A DNA stretch of 64,000 bases from Nitrosomonadales bacterium (GTDB taxonomy: Bacteria > Pseudomonadota > Gammaproteobacteria > Burkholderiales > Gallionellaceae): the NCBI GenBank assembly GCA_023259055.1, contig JAHFQZ010000003.1, forward strand, positions 124,001 to 188,000. The letters run 5' to 3'. The first letter of the stretch is position 1. Every line of letters starts with the position of its first letter. The notes beneath the pieces are model-generated. The model was not told where the DNA came from and searched no databases. It saw nothing but the letters and a program-made list of their open reading frames with translations. Shown here one piece after another: positions 8,918 through 17,620 of the stretch. The translations under genes and the position numbers were made by a program.

Positions 8918-10270
8918 ATGTCACAAACAAAAATCCTGCTGGACGAATCTGAAATCCCGACTCACTGGTACAACGTCGTTGCAGATATGCCTAACCCTCC
9001 CGCGCCGCCGCTGGGGCCGGACGGCAATCCTATCGGCCCGGAAGCGCTTACAGCCATTTTTCCAATGAGCCTGATCGAGCAGGAAATGTCCGCGCAGCGC
9101 TGGATCAAGATTCCGGAGAAAGTGCGAGAAATTTACCAATTGTGGCGCCCATCGCCAATGTTCCGCGCCCATCGGCTGGAAGCGGCGCTCGGCACTCCGG
9201 CGAAGATTTACTACAAATACGAGGGCGTTTCACCGGCGGGTTCGCACAAGCCCAATACCGCCATCGCCCAAGCCTATTACAACAAGGAGGCAGGCATCAA
9301 GCGCATCTCCACAGAGACAGGCGCGGGGCAATGGGGCTCCTCGATGGCACTGGCCGGACAGATGTTCGGGCTGGAGGTGCGTGTATACATGGTCAAGGTG
9401 AGCTACCACCAGAAACCCTATCGTCGCTCCATGATGCAAGCGTGGGGCGCGGAAGTGTTCGCCAGTCCGAGCATGGAAACCAATGCAGGGCGCGCAGCGC
9501 TGGCAGAAAATCCGGACAACCAGGGTTCTCTCGGACTGGCAATATCCGAGGCGGTGGAAGACGCGGCGTCGCGCGCTGATACCAATTATGCGCTGGGTTC
9601 GGTGCTGAACCATGTGTTGCTGCACCAGACTGTGATTGGGCTTGAGGCCAAGAAACAATTCGAGAAGGTCGGCGATTATCCGGACATGATTTTCGCGCCC
9701 TGCGGCGGAGGTTCCAATTTTGGCGGTGTTGCTTTCCCGTTTTTCGCCGACAAGGCGGCGGGCAAGAACGTGCGGATGGTGGCAGTCGAGCCGACTTCCT
9801 GCCCGACGCTGACGCGCGGCCACTATGCCTATGATTTCGGCGATACCGCCAAGCTCACCCCGATGACGCTGATGTACACTCTCGGCCATGATTTCATGCC
9901 GCCTGGCATTCATGCTGGCGGGTTGCGCTACCACGGCGATTCGGCGCTGGTGTCGCAGCTCTACCACGAGAAGCTGATTGAGGCAGTGGCAGTACCACAG
10001 CTCGCCACTTTCAAGGCCGGCGTAACTTTTGCACGCGCCGAAGGCATTATCCCTGCGCCGGAATCCAACCACGCCATTGCTGCTTGCATCGACGAGGCGA
10101 TGCGCTGCAAGGAAAGTGGCGAGAAGAAGACACTCTTCTTCAATCTTTCCGGTCACGGGCATTTCGATATGAGCGCCTACGACAGCTATTTCAGCGGCAA
10201 GCTGGAGGATTTTGCCTATCCGGAAGAGGCTATCAAAGCATCACTCGCCCGGTTGCCAAAAGTGGGTTAA
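8918..10270 (+). CDS. TrpB2-type tryptophan synthase beta chain-like PLP enzyme
   Basis: A 450-residue PLP enzyme of fold type II. It has the Schiff-base lysine in GSHKPNTA, the glutamate motif TETGAGQWG and the phosphate-binding glycine loop CGGGSNFGG. Length and N-terminal extension ([13 protein letters not shown]) match the TrpB2 branch rather than the about 400-residue TrpB1 that pairs with TrpA. No trpA or other trp gene is nearby, consistent with TrpB2 acting alone, perhaps in indole salvage or as a serine/threonine-type deaminase. The exact substrate cannot be decided from sequence. Confidence 0.9.
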   Translation: MSQTKILLDESEIPTHWYNVVADMPNPPAPPLGPDGNPIGPEALTAIFPMSLIEQEMSAQRWIKIPEKVREIYQLWRPSPMFRAHRLEAALGTPAKIYYKYEGVSPAGSHKPNTAIAQAYYNKEAGIKRISTETGAGQWGSSMALAGQMFGLEVRVYMVKVSYHQKPYRRSMMQAWGAEVFASPSMETNAGRAALAENPDNQGSLGLAISEAVEDAASRADTNYALGSVLNHVLLHQTVIGLEAKKQFEKVGDYPDMIFAPCGGGSNFGGVAFPFFADKAAGKNVRMVAVEPTSCPTLTRGHYAYDFGDTAKLTPMTLMYTLGHDFMPPGIHAGGLRYHGDSALVSQLYHEKLIEAVAVPQLATFKAGVTFARAEGIIPAPESNHAIAACIDEAMRCKESGEKKTLFFNLSGHGHFDMSAYDSYFSGKLEDFAYPEEAIKASLARLPKVG

Positions 10271-10336
10271 CGAATATTCAGGGGGGAGCATCCACTCCGA
10301 TGGAATTAATCTTTTAGAAGCAGTTTGGCGGTCGTA

Positions 10337-10382
10337 AACCAATGGCTAATCCAGCGTTTATTGCTGGTTTAGTCAGATGGTT
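10337..10382 (-). repeat. Three-tier hairpin repeat, copy G (minus orientation)
   Basis: Read on the minus strand: outer stem AACCA/TGGTT, asymmetric spacers TCT and AT, middle stem GACTAA/TTAGCC (one G-T pair), inner stem CCAGC/GCTGG and loop AATAAAC. The spacers and layout match the copies at 52310 and 52391 although the stem sequences differ. It lies between the convergent trpB2-like and YkgJ-like genes. Confidence 0.75.
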
Positions 10383-10446
10383 GGTGGTTATATCAGCAGT
10401 TACATCAGGCTCGGGATTGCCTTCACCATAGCCATGTGCTTTCGCC

Positions 10447-11352
10447 TCAGCCTAACGAATCACCATACATGTCATCCTGTTCCGTCGCGCGCTTTTCTCT
10501 AGCTTCATTCTCGAACTGCTGCGATTTTTCATGAACACGGCCCCGGCGTTTTTCGGCAGCAGCCTGTTTCAAGGTAATACTGTTTTCGCCGAACAGCACC
10601 TGCCTGAGAAAGCGGAAACCGAACAACATCAGCGCGGTGTCGTCGGCGAAAATTTTGCTGGTTTCATCAGCGGGCAGTTCATAGAGTTCGGTGAATCCCT
10701 CGCTCATCACGAAGCTGCGGAACGTGTCGAGATCGTAGCAGACCATGAAGTACAGTTGCAGGCTGCGCTTGGAGGGTTTGCCCACGGCTGGCCCGGAGGA
10801 TTTTTTCTTGAGGATGAGTTGCCGCCAGCCGCGCGCCAGTTCGTCGTATTCTTCCAATCCCTGTTCACGGCGGTAAGCGTCGATGGTGATTTCTCTCGGT
10901 TCGTTGTGGCCTAAACAGTGCTCTTCTTTGACCAGCGCATAGGATTGGGTGTCGGTGTATTCATCCTGCTTGCGCATCGACAGCAACGCTACCGGGTAAT
11001 AGCGGCAGGCTGTCGGCCGGTCCTCATACACGCTGCAACCTCCGGGAGTCATGAACTGGCAGGCAGTGCCGTTCTCCACCGGTCGCAGCTTTACTCCGGC
11101 GATGCCGTTCTGCTCCATTTCGTAAGGCAGGGTTTAGCGCAGCAGGAATTCGCCAGAGGTGATTCCCAGTTGTTGCTTCAGGCGCAGGATGTCGTAAGGT
11201 GTAAGCGAAATGTCGATGTTGCTGCAACATGCATTCCAGCAGGAGATGCCCTTGCGGCACCGGAACTGAATCATCTTGCTGCCGTCGCACATCTGCGGCA
11301 CGACAGGGCTGCCGGAGAACGGCAGGTCGGCTGCCATGTAGGTATCTGTCAT
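10447..11352 (-). pseudogene. YkgJ-family cysteine-cluster protein interrupted by a stop codon
   Basis: Two consecutive open segments in the same frame are separated by a single TAA at 11134-11136 (plus-strand TTA). The upstream 72 codons carry the N-terminal cysteine cluster (Cys32, Cys38, Cys42, Cys43: C-x5-C-x3-CC). The downstream segment resumes at once with TLPYEMEQNGIAGVKL and contains C-x6-C and CRYYP, also typical of YkgJ-type metal-binding proteins. Without the stop the product would be about 301 residues. Nothing else looks damaged, so this is a recent nonsense mutation, a sequencing error or a recoded stop. The downstream part has an ATG at 11118 but would lack the first cysteine cluster. 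Confidence 0.8.
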
Positions 11353-11505
11353 TTAAATCATTCTGGGAGGTTGTGAAGGAAACGCTGAGCAAGTATCCGC
11401 TTGAAGCAACCCTTGCTGGCATATCCTTAGGCAGTTTGCTTTATTTGACCTCGCGGACAAACATGATGAGCATTCAACCAAGGTTGTTCATTCTTCCGTT
11501 CGTGG

Positions 11506-12774
11506 TTATGAAGCTACAGCCAGCTCATCCCACTCCGTGGTGTAGCGCTGCGACATGTTCCCGCGCCGCATGGACCAGTTTTTGCTGATTCCTTCGCCGA
11601 GCAGTTGCACCGTTCCGCTGCCCATGCGGCGGTTGATCCGGTCGAGGGTGGACATTAGCGATGCGGATTTTTGCTGCGCCGCGACATCATCGAACAGCGT
11701 GCGCGGCCTTGCCGTCGCGGGGATGATCTCGGTGAGCATAACCCCCGCTTTCTGGTACACATAGCCGCTCCGGTATATCTGCCGCAGCCCGCCCAGCGCC
11801 GCATGGCACAGCAAGCGCGTGTCATTGGTTGGCTCGAATAGCGGCAGCAGCATGGCTTGCTGGTATTGCGGATATTTCTCTTTGTGCGGGTTGGTGCGGA
11901 TATAAACCTGGATGCCGCCTGCGAGAGAATGCTGGCTGCGCAGCTTCTCGGCGGCGCGGGTGACATAGGCGATGACCGCCTGTTCCAGATCGGGTAGCAG
12001 CGTAACCGGCACACCAAACGAGCGCGAGCAGATGATCTGCTGGCGGGGCGGGGTGACATCGTCCAGTTCCAGACAGGCTTCGCCATTCAGCTCCGCGACG
12101 GTTCGTTCCAGCATCACGCCGAATTCGGCGCGGATGCGTTTGGCAGGCGCACGTTTCAGCTCCAGCACCGAGTTGATGCCCATCTGCTGCAAGCGGCTGG
12201 TGCTGCGCCTGCCCACGCCCCACACCTCGCCAACTTCGATTTGCGCGAGCAGCGCATCCAGTTCCGGGGATGACATCGCATTGAAGTCGCACACGCTGTC
12301 ATAGCGCTGCTGCTTCTTGGCGACATGGTTGGCGAGCTTCGCCAGCGTCTTGCTCGACGCGATACCCACGCACACCGGAATGCCCACGCATTGCTTGATG
12401 GTGCCGCGCATCGTCTGTGCATATTGTGTCAGATCGGGTATGCCGGTCATATCCAGAAAGGACTCGTCTATCGAATAGATTTCCTGATCGGGGCTCCACT
12501 GCGACAACAGCCGCATCACCCGGTTGGATATGTCGGCATATAGCGTGTAATTCGAGGACAACGCGATGATGCCGTGGCGTTTTGCCAGGTCTTTCAACTG
12601 GAACCACGGCACGGCCATCTTTACGCCGAGGTCTTTGACTTCCTGTGAGCGCGATACTACGCAGCCGTCGTTATTGGAGAGTACCACCACCGGCTTGCCT
12701 TCCAGTCTGGGCTGGAACAGCCGCTCACAGGAGACGAAGAAGTTGTTGCAATCAATTAGCGCAATGGCGCGCAT
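11506..12774 (-). CDS. umuC: Error-prone Y-family DNA polymerase V subunit UmuC
   Basis: 422 residues. The palm motif ALIDCNNFFVSCERLF holds the first catalytic aspartate; YSIDESFLD holds the Asp-Glu pair. A helix-hairpin-helix region and little-finger domain follow, and the C-terminus has the UmuC-type end with GEGISKNWSMRR. It performs translesion synthesis with processed UmuD'. It starts 3 nt after umuD in an operon with the lexA-like repressor upstream. Confidence 0.95.
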   Translation of the reverse strand: MRAIALIDCNNFFVSCERLFQPRLEGKPVVVLSNNDGCVVSRSQEVKDLGVKMAVPWFQLKDLAKRHGIIALSSNYTLYADISNRVMRLLSQWSPDQEIYSIDESFLDMTGIPDLTQYAQTMRGTIKQCVGIPVCVGIASSKTLAKLANHVAKKQQRYDSVCDFNAMSSPELDALLAQIEVGEVWGVGRRSTSRLQQMGINSVLELKRAPAKRIRAEFGVMLERTVAELNGEACLELDDVTPPRQQIICSRSFGVPVTLLPDLEQAVIAYVTRAAEKLRSQHSLAGGIQVYIRTNPHKEKYPQYQQAMLLPLFEPTNDTRLLCHAALGGLRQIYRSGYVYQKAGVMLTEIIPATARPRTLFDDVAAQQKSASLMSTLDRINRRMGSGTVQLLGEGISKNWSMRRGNMSQRYTTEWDELAVAS

Positions 12775-12777
12775 GGA

Positions 12778-13290
12778 TCAAACCTTGTGGACATTCCAGC
12801 GCACCACACCCCAGATCGAAAAATCCTGTTCCGGTTTGATTAGTGTGTCGGCATAAGCAGGGTGTGCGGCTCGCAAGACCTGTCCTTCCGCTGTGTGCAA
12901 CAATTGCTTCACGGTGAATTCGCCATCCAGCACCGCGATCACCACGCAGCCATGCGCAGTAGGCAGGGAGCGATCCACTACCAGCAGATCGCCATCAAAA
13001 ATCCCGAGTCCGCGCATCGAGTCGCCCGCCACGCGCATGAAAAAAGTGCTCTCTGGATGCCGGATCAAATGCTCGTCGAGGCTGATATGCTGCTCTACAT
13101 AATCATCGGCAGGTGAGGGGAAACCCGCAGGTACGGCGCCGCGCAGCAGGGCGCACTGCCGGTGGAACAGCTCCTTGTTGGGATAGGTCAGCGACAGCAG
13201 GCCGTGCGCGGCACGCGGCACTTGTCGGCTTGGTACTTGCCCCGGTGCTGTTCGTCCCGCAGGCAGGGAATGAATAGCGGCTTGCATCAC
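12778..13290 (-). CDS. umuD: SOS mutagenesis protein UmuD (S24 self-cleaving)
   Basis: 170 residues. The segment VPAGFPSPADDYVEQ aligns with the UmuD cleavage region, with Ala55-Gly56 as the predicted self-cleavage bond (Cys-Gly in E. coli). The catalytic Ser91 is in GDSM and Lys128 in GEFTVKQ. The N-terminal arm of about 55 residues is longer than the 24 residues of E. coli UmuD, so the true start may be further in. It is sandwiched between lexA-like and umuC with gaps of only 2-3 nt. Confidence 0.93.
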   Translation of the reverse strand: MMQAAIHSLPAGRTAPGQVPSRQVPRAAHGLLSLTYPNKELFHRQCALLRGAVPAGFPSPADDYVEQHISLDEHLIRHPESTFFMRVAGDSMRGLGIFDGDLLVVDRSLPTAHGCVVIAVLDGEFTVKQLLHTAEGQVLRAAHPAYADTLIKPEQDFSIWGVVRWNVHKV

Positions 13291-13292
13291 GG

Positions 13293-13904
13293 CTACTTCC
13301 GGTACTTGCGGATCAAACCGATCAACACGCCGAATATCTCCAGCGTGCCCTGCGGGCGAATAACCGGATAGGCCTGATTGGCGGGGCGCAGGATAAAATG
13401 GCCGCGCTCCTTATCCAGTGTTTTCAGCGTGAACTCGTTGTCCACGATGGCCACGACGATATCACCCACATTGGCAAGGTTGCGCTTTTCCACCACGGCG
13501 ATATCGCCATCATGGATACCCGCATCGATCATCGAATCGCCCCTGACTGGGATCAGCGTGGTTTCGGATGGCGTATCGACCAGCATCTCATCGATGATGA
13601 AGTATTCGCCTTGAGTGGCGGTTACGGAAACTGGCATCCCTGCCTGGACTGAAGACTCCGCCAGCGGGCGGGCATAAAATTGGCGGGTCGGTACCCAAAC
13701 CCCGTCCGGGGTGCGCTCGATGAAGCCGGCCTCGCTCAAACGGAGCAGAATGGCTTTGACCCAAGACTTGGAAGCGATGCCGAACACCTCGCATAGCTTG
13801 GCGTAAGAAGGAATGCTTTTCCAGTCGGCGTAATAGTCCTGCAGCTTGGCAAGATACTCGGCGTCCCTAGAGCTGAAGTCGGGGGAAGAATTAGAATCAG
13901 TCAT
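13293..13904 (-). CDS. LexA-like self-cleaving repressor heading the umuDC operon
   Basis: 203 residues. The N-terminal winged-helix (about 10-75, with SYAKLCEVFGIASKSWVKAILLRL as recognition region) is joined to an S24 peptidase domain. The predicted cleavage bond is Ala88-Gly89 (VQAGMP), with catalytic Ser124 in GDSM and Lys161 in EFTLKTL. It differs from canonical LexA in the DNA-binding part, so it is best called a LexA-like repressor dedicated to the local SOS operon. Two near-identical operator-like sites lie directly upstream. It is transcribed first, then umuD and umuC. Confidence 0.9.
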   Translation of the reverse strand: MTDSNSSPDFSSRDAEYLAKLQDYYADWKSIPSYAKLCEVFGIASKSWVKAILLRLSEAGFIERTPDGVWVPTRQFYARPLAESSVQAGMPVSVTATQGEYFIIDEMLVDTPSETTLIPVRGDSMIDAGIHDGDIAVVEKRNLANVGDIVVAIVDNEFTLKTLDKERGHFILRPANQAYPVIRPQGTLEIFGVLIGLIRKYRK

Positions 13905-13918
13905 GGCAAAATTGATAC

Positions 13919-13957
13919 AGAACGAACGTGCTGTGAACTGTAAAGAACGAACGTTCT
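13919..13957 (-). promoter_or_regulatory. Tandem SOS-type operators of the lexA-like/umuDC operon
   Basis: Two 14-bp sites spaced 25 bp apart: AGAACGAACGTGCT at 13919-13932 and AGAACGAACGTTCT at 13944-13957. The second fits a GAAC-N4-GTTC dyad; the first is the same with one half-site mismatch. They lie 15 to 53 nt before the lexA-like start codon, where an autoregulatory operator is expected. They differ from the CTGT-N8-ACAG operator of classic proteobacterial LexA. Confidence 0.7.
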
Positions 13958-14011
13958 TTTGTCAACCGGAAAGATTTTGCTGCAGGGAATAAACGGGCAC
14001 AAGTAACGGAG

Positions 14012-14380
14012 CTAAACGCCCTGGAATAAATAGACCGTTAGAACGATACCCAATGCTGCGACGATCAGATTACTGATGACTCCAAGGTCAGTGCGGTAGC
14101 CATCCGGTATTTCGATGGGCTTCAAGGTGCGGAGCAATTTGCGGTATTGCACGGTGGAGTAGGCGGCGGCGACCGCCCCCAGCAGCACGAAGATCAGCCC
14201 AATCCAGAAGGACAGGCCACGCTGCTGTGGCATGCCTTGTTTGGGCAATAGGATGGAAACAAACAGGCCGAACCGTTCGATGACAAATCCGAATGCCATC
14301 AAGGCGAGGCTGGTTCGGTTCCATGCGAGCAACGTGCGCTCGGCGGCGAAAAAGACTCTTGGGTCATTGAGATCAGACAT
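14012..14380 (-). CDS. DUF202/YidH-family membrane protein
   Basis: A 122-residue protein with three membrane helices. It begins MSDLNDPRVFFAAERTLLAWNRTSLALMAFGFVIERF, the DUF202 signature FxAxERTxLAWxRT. The ATG at 14380 has AAAGGA about 7 nt upstream; an earlier GTG/TTG-type start would add 16 unrelated residues. Function is unknown in the family. It follows the DUF4010 gene on the same strand with a gap of about 110 nt. Confidence 0.88.
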   Translation of the reverse strand: MSDLNDPRVFFAAERTLLAWNRTSLALMAFGFVIERFGLFVSILLPKQGMPQQRGLSFWIGLIFVLLGAVAAAYSTVQYRKLLRTLKPIEIPDGYRTDLGVISNLIVAALGIVLTVYLFQGV

Positions 14381-14492
14381 TGGTTTTCCTTTGGAATAAT
14401 GGTGGAGAGATTCAACTCTGAGGTTCAACTATTGGCACCGAGTTGCTCTGATGGGCAAACCGGAGCGGCGAATCTTTCAGGAAGAGATTGTG

Positions 14493-15755
14493 TCATAGCG
14501 CAAACAGCCCCACCAGTACCCCGCAGGCGATTGCGCCGAAGCCGGCGGCGACCTGCCTGGCGAGAGCCCAGCCGCCAATGAAAATCACCATGCCAAACTT
14601 GAAGGTGAGATTGGAAAGGATGGCGAGCGCAATCGCGGTGACGGTCTGTCGCTCGCTCAATTGGCCGAGGTTGAACAGGCGCAGGCTGGACAGGGTGATG
14701 GCATCCACATCGGTCAAACCTGATGCCAATGCCACGGCATACAAACCCCGGCTGCCGGCAATATCCGCCATCCATGCCGAGCCCAGCAATACGACCACAA
14801 ACAGCAAGCCGAAACTGATCGCGGTATGCAGTTCGGCGGGGTTGGAAGTTTCCGGGATGTAGAGCTCGGTTGCCTTGCTCATCTTGCGCCAGTTGTACAA
14901 CGCGACCATCAAACCAAATAACAAGCCGCCAGCAAGCACCGGTAGCAGGCTGGGCAGTGCGCCATAGGCGACTGCGGCGCTGACTACCATCAGGCGCAGC
15001 AGCACTACCATGCCGGCAATCACGATCACCGATGCAGCAAGGTTCAGCATGGCTTGGTTGCCCTTGCCGTGTTTGGCATAAATCATCGTGGTTGCGGTGC
15101 TGGAAACCAGGCCGCCGAAGAAGCCTAGAAGCGGCGCGCCATAGCGGGTTCCCACTACGAGCAGTGCGGCGTAACCGGCGAGACTGATGCCGGAGATCAG
15201 TACCACCATCAGCCAGGCATGATGCGGATTGAAGGCGCCGTAAGGGCCGTAGTTCTGATTGGGCAGGATCGGCAATACGATAAAAGTCAGCACGGAAAAC
15301 TGCAGCACGGCGACCAGGTCGCGGCGCGTCAGTTTCTGCGAAATTCCGCGCAGTTCCGGTTTGAAATAGAGCAGGGTGGTAACGCCTATCGCCAGCATTA
15401 CGGCGAGTTCGGCGAGGCCGTACCAGATCATCGCGCCCAGCCCGTAACACAGCACGAGCGCGACCACGGTAGTCGTGCCCGGATCGTTTTCCTCGCGGGG
15501 GTTGTTGAGGTAGGCGGCGATGATCATGCCTGCCACGGTCAACAGGCCGGCAATCAGCATCCAGGGCGAGCCGAGTTTCGAGGAGAGCAGCGCGGACAAG
15601 GTGCCGAACACGGCGACCAGCGCGAAGGTGCGAAGCCCTGCCTTGGCCGACGGGTTGCGTTCGCGCTCCAAGCCGATCAGCAGACCGATGGCGAGGCTGG
15701 TGAGGAACTGCGGCAGGGCTTCGATGCCGTTGTTTAGAAGAATATTGGTTTCCAT
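14493..15755 (-). CDS. MgtC/SapB and DUF4010 membrane protein
   Basis: 420 residues with about 12 hydrophobic segments. The N-terminus (SLAIGLLIGLERERNPSAKAGLRTFALVAVFGT) is an MgtC/SapB-type domain; the remainder is the DUF4010 region, with repeated GLTDVDAITLS-type turns. It is probably an inner-membrane transporter or regulator; the substrate is unknown. Its start lies 4 nt after the recJ stop, whose end supplies the ribosome binding site GGGGTGAG, so the two are translationally linked. Confidence 0.87.
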   Translation of the reverse strand: METNILLNNGIEALPQFLTSLAIGLLIGLERERNPSAKAGLRTFALVAVFGTLSALLSSKLGSPWMLIAGLLTVAGMIIAAYLNNPREENDPGTTTVVALVLCYGLGAMIWYGLAELAVMLAIGVTTLLYFKPELRGISQKLTRRDLVAVLQFSVLTFIVLPILPNQNYGPYGAFNPHHAWLMVVLISGISLAGYAALLVVGTRYGAPLLGFFGGLVSSTATTMIYAKHGKGNQAMLNLAASVIVIAGMVVLLRLMVVSAAVAYGALPSLLPVLAGGLLFGLMVALYNWRKMSKATELYIPETSNPAELHTAISFGLLFVVVLLGSAWMADIAGSRGLYAVALASGLTDVDAITLSSLRLFNLGQLSERQTVTAIALAILSNLTFKFGMVIFIGGWALARQVAAGFGAIACGVLVGLFAL

Positions 15756-15759
15756 ATAC

Positions 15760-17457
15760 TCACCCCTCTATTTTTTTCCAATGGCGAATAATGAGCTGCA
15801 AACTCTGCGTACCATTGTATTCATTGATGCTCAGGCTGTACACGGCGTGTATTTGCTCAGGCAGCAGCTCATTGTGTCCGAACAGTATCGCTTCAATAAG
15901 TTTACCTTGGGTACTTAAACGAAGTTTGAGATGTTTGTCGCCAACCACACGCTGGTTTTGCACGACGAAGTTATCGTTGAATTGCGGGGCAGGAAAGCCG
16001 TGTCCCCACACTTGTTCATCCAGCAAGCGCGCCACATCCAGGCTCATCCCGGCATGCTCCAGCGCGCCGTCGGTTTCGATGCGCTGCGCCAGGTCGTTTG
16101 CGTTGAGCAACTCGCTGGATACTTGTTCGAAGGCGGCAACAAACTTGTCGAAATCTGCTTCGGCGATGCTCAGGCCAGCAGCGGCTGCATGCCCGCCGAA
16201 TTTCCTGATCAGAGACGGATGGCGTTTGCTGACCAGGTCAAGCGCATCGCGCAGATGCAATCCCGCGATGGAACGCCCCGAGCCTTTCAGTTCGCCGTCT
16301 TGCGAACGCGCAAAGGCGATGGTCGGGCGATGGAATTTATCCTTGAGGCGCGAGGCGAGGATACCGATCACGCCTTGATGCCAGGAGTCGTCGAACAGCG
16401 CGAGGCTGAAGTTGTCGCTGGGGTTGATTTGATCCAAAGCCGCCAGCGCGCTGTCCTGCATCTCCGCTTCGATGCTGCGCCGCTCGCGGTTGAGGGCGTC
16501 CAGTTTTGCGGCAATCTGCGTCGCGGTTGCCGCATCATCGGTCAACAGGCAGTTGATGCCCAGGCTCATGTCATCCAGCCTGCCTGCCGCATTCAGGCGC
16601 GGACCGACGGTGAAGCCCAGGTCTTGGCTGGAGACTTTCGCCGGATTTTTTCCCGCTACTTGCAGCAGCGCGTTGATACCCGCACAGGCGCGCCCGGCGC
16701 GGATGCGTTGCAGGCCCTGTTGCACGAAAATGCGATTGTTCTGATCCAGCTTCACCACATCGGCTACCGTTCCCAGCGCCACTAAATCGAGAAGTTCGGC
16801 GAGTTTGGGTTCGGGCCTGTCGACGAATGCGCCGCGTTCGCGCAGTTCTGCGCGCAAAGCCAGCAGCATGTAGAACATCACGCCGACGCCCGCCAGATGC
16901 TTGCCGGGAAACATGCAGCCGGGCTGATTGGGATTGACGATACAGGCCGCATCGGGCAGCGTATCGCCGGGCAGGTGATGGTCGGTGACGAATACCTGCA
17001 TGCCGAGGCGATTGGCCTCGGCGACGCCTTCAACGCTGGCGATGCCGTTATCCACCGTCAGCAAAATATCCGGCTGCAGGTGAGCGGCTAAATGAACGAT
17101 CTCGGGCGTCAGGCCATAACCGTATTCGAAGCGGTTTGGCACGATGAAATCGATTTGTGCGCCGAAGCTGCGCAATCCGCGCACTGCCACCGCGCAGGCA
17201 GTCGCGCCATCGGCATCGTAATCGGCGATCACCAGGAATTTTTTTCCTGCGGCGATTGCGTCGGCCAGCAAGCTTGCCATTTCCCGTGCATTTTTTAGGC
17301 TGTCAAATGGCAGCAGGCCGGCCAATGAAGTATCCAGTTGCTTGCTGTCGGTGATGCCGCGCGCCGCAAAAATCTTCGCCAAGGCTGATGTATAACCGCT
17401 ATTGAGCAGGTGCTGTTCGGCTGATGCGGGAATGCTGCGCGGGGTGATTTCTGGCAT
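15760..17457 (-). CDS. recJ: Single-stranded-DNA-specific exonuclease RecJ
   Basis: 565 residues, the usual RecJ length. DHH-family phosphoesterase motifs are visible in order: VIADYDADGATA (motif I), LTVDNGI (motif II), VTDHHLPG (motif III) and a later DHHA1 domain with GSGRSIAGLHLRDAL and FGGHAAAAGLSI. It is a 5'-3' ssDNA exonuclease in recombination and mismatch repair. First gene of the recJ-DUF4010-DUF202 group. Confidence 0.96.
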   Translation of the reverse strand: MPEITPRSIPASAEQHLLNSGYTSALAKIFAARGITDSKQLDTSLAGLLPFDSLKNAREMASLLADAIAAGKKFLVIADYDADGATACAVAVRGLRSFGAQIDFIVPNRFEYGYGLTPEIVHLAAHLQPDILLTVDNGIASVEGVAEANRLGMQVFVTDHHLPGDTLPDAACIVNPNQPGCMFPGKHLAGVGVMFYMLLALRAELRERGAFVDRPEPKLAELLDLVALGTVADVVKLDQNNRIFVQQGLQRIRAGRACAGINALLQVAGKNPAKVSSQDLGFTVGPRLNAAGRLDDMSLGINCLLTDDAATATQIAAKLDALNRERRSIEAEMQDSALAALDQINPSDNFSLALFDDSWHQGVIGILASRLKDKFHRPTIAFARSQDGELKGSGRSIAGLHLRDALDLVSKRHPSLIRKFGGHAAAAGLSIAEADFDKFVAAFEQVSSELLNANDLAQRIETDGALEHAGMSLDVARLLDEQVWGHGFPAPQFNDNFVVQNQRVVGDKHLKLRLSTQGKLIEAILFGHNELLPEQIHAVYSLSINEYNGTQSLQLIIRHWKKIEG

Positions 17458-17620
17458 GTGGATAGTCAGCTAATGCGTCTCGAATGGCTTGAGTTTAACA
17501 CCCTACGGGCGCAAGAACATCTGCGAGGTAAATCGTTATGCGGTATTTTGTAGCCTCGTTTTTTTTGGGCAGGTGCGCTAGAATTGCGAACACTTTAGTT
17601 TAAATCGGGCATAGAAAATC

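Noticed and set aside
9230-10162. 310-codon minus-strand frame opposite the TrpB2-like gene
   Set aside because: It is a mirror frame of a high-GC gene with His/Arg-rich composition and no domain; the plus-strand gene explains it.
11506-13904. umuDC/lexA-like block as part of a prophage or plasmid remnant
   Set aside because: No phage structural, integrase or plasmid genes are adjacent; such SOS modules are also chromosomal.
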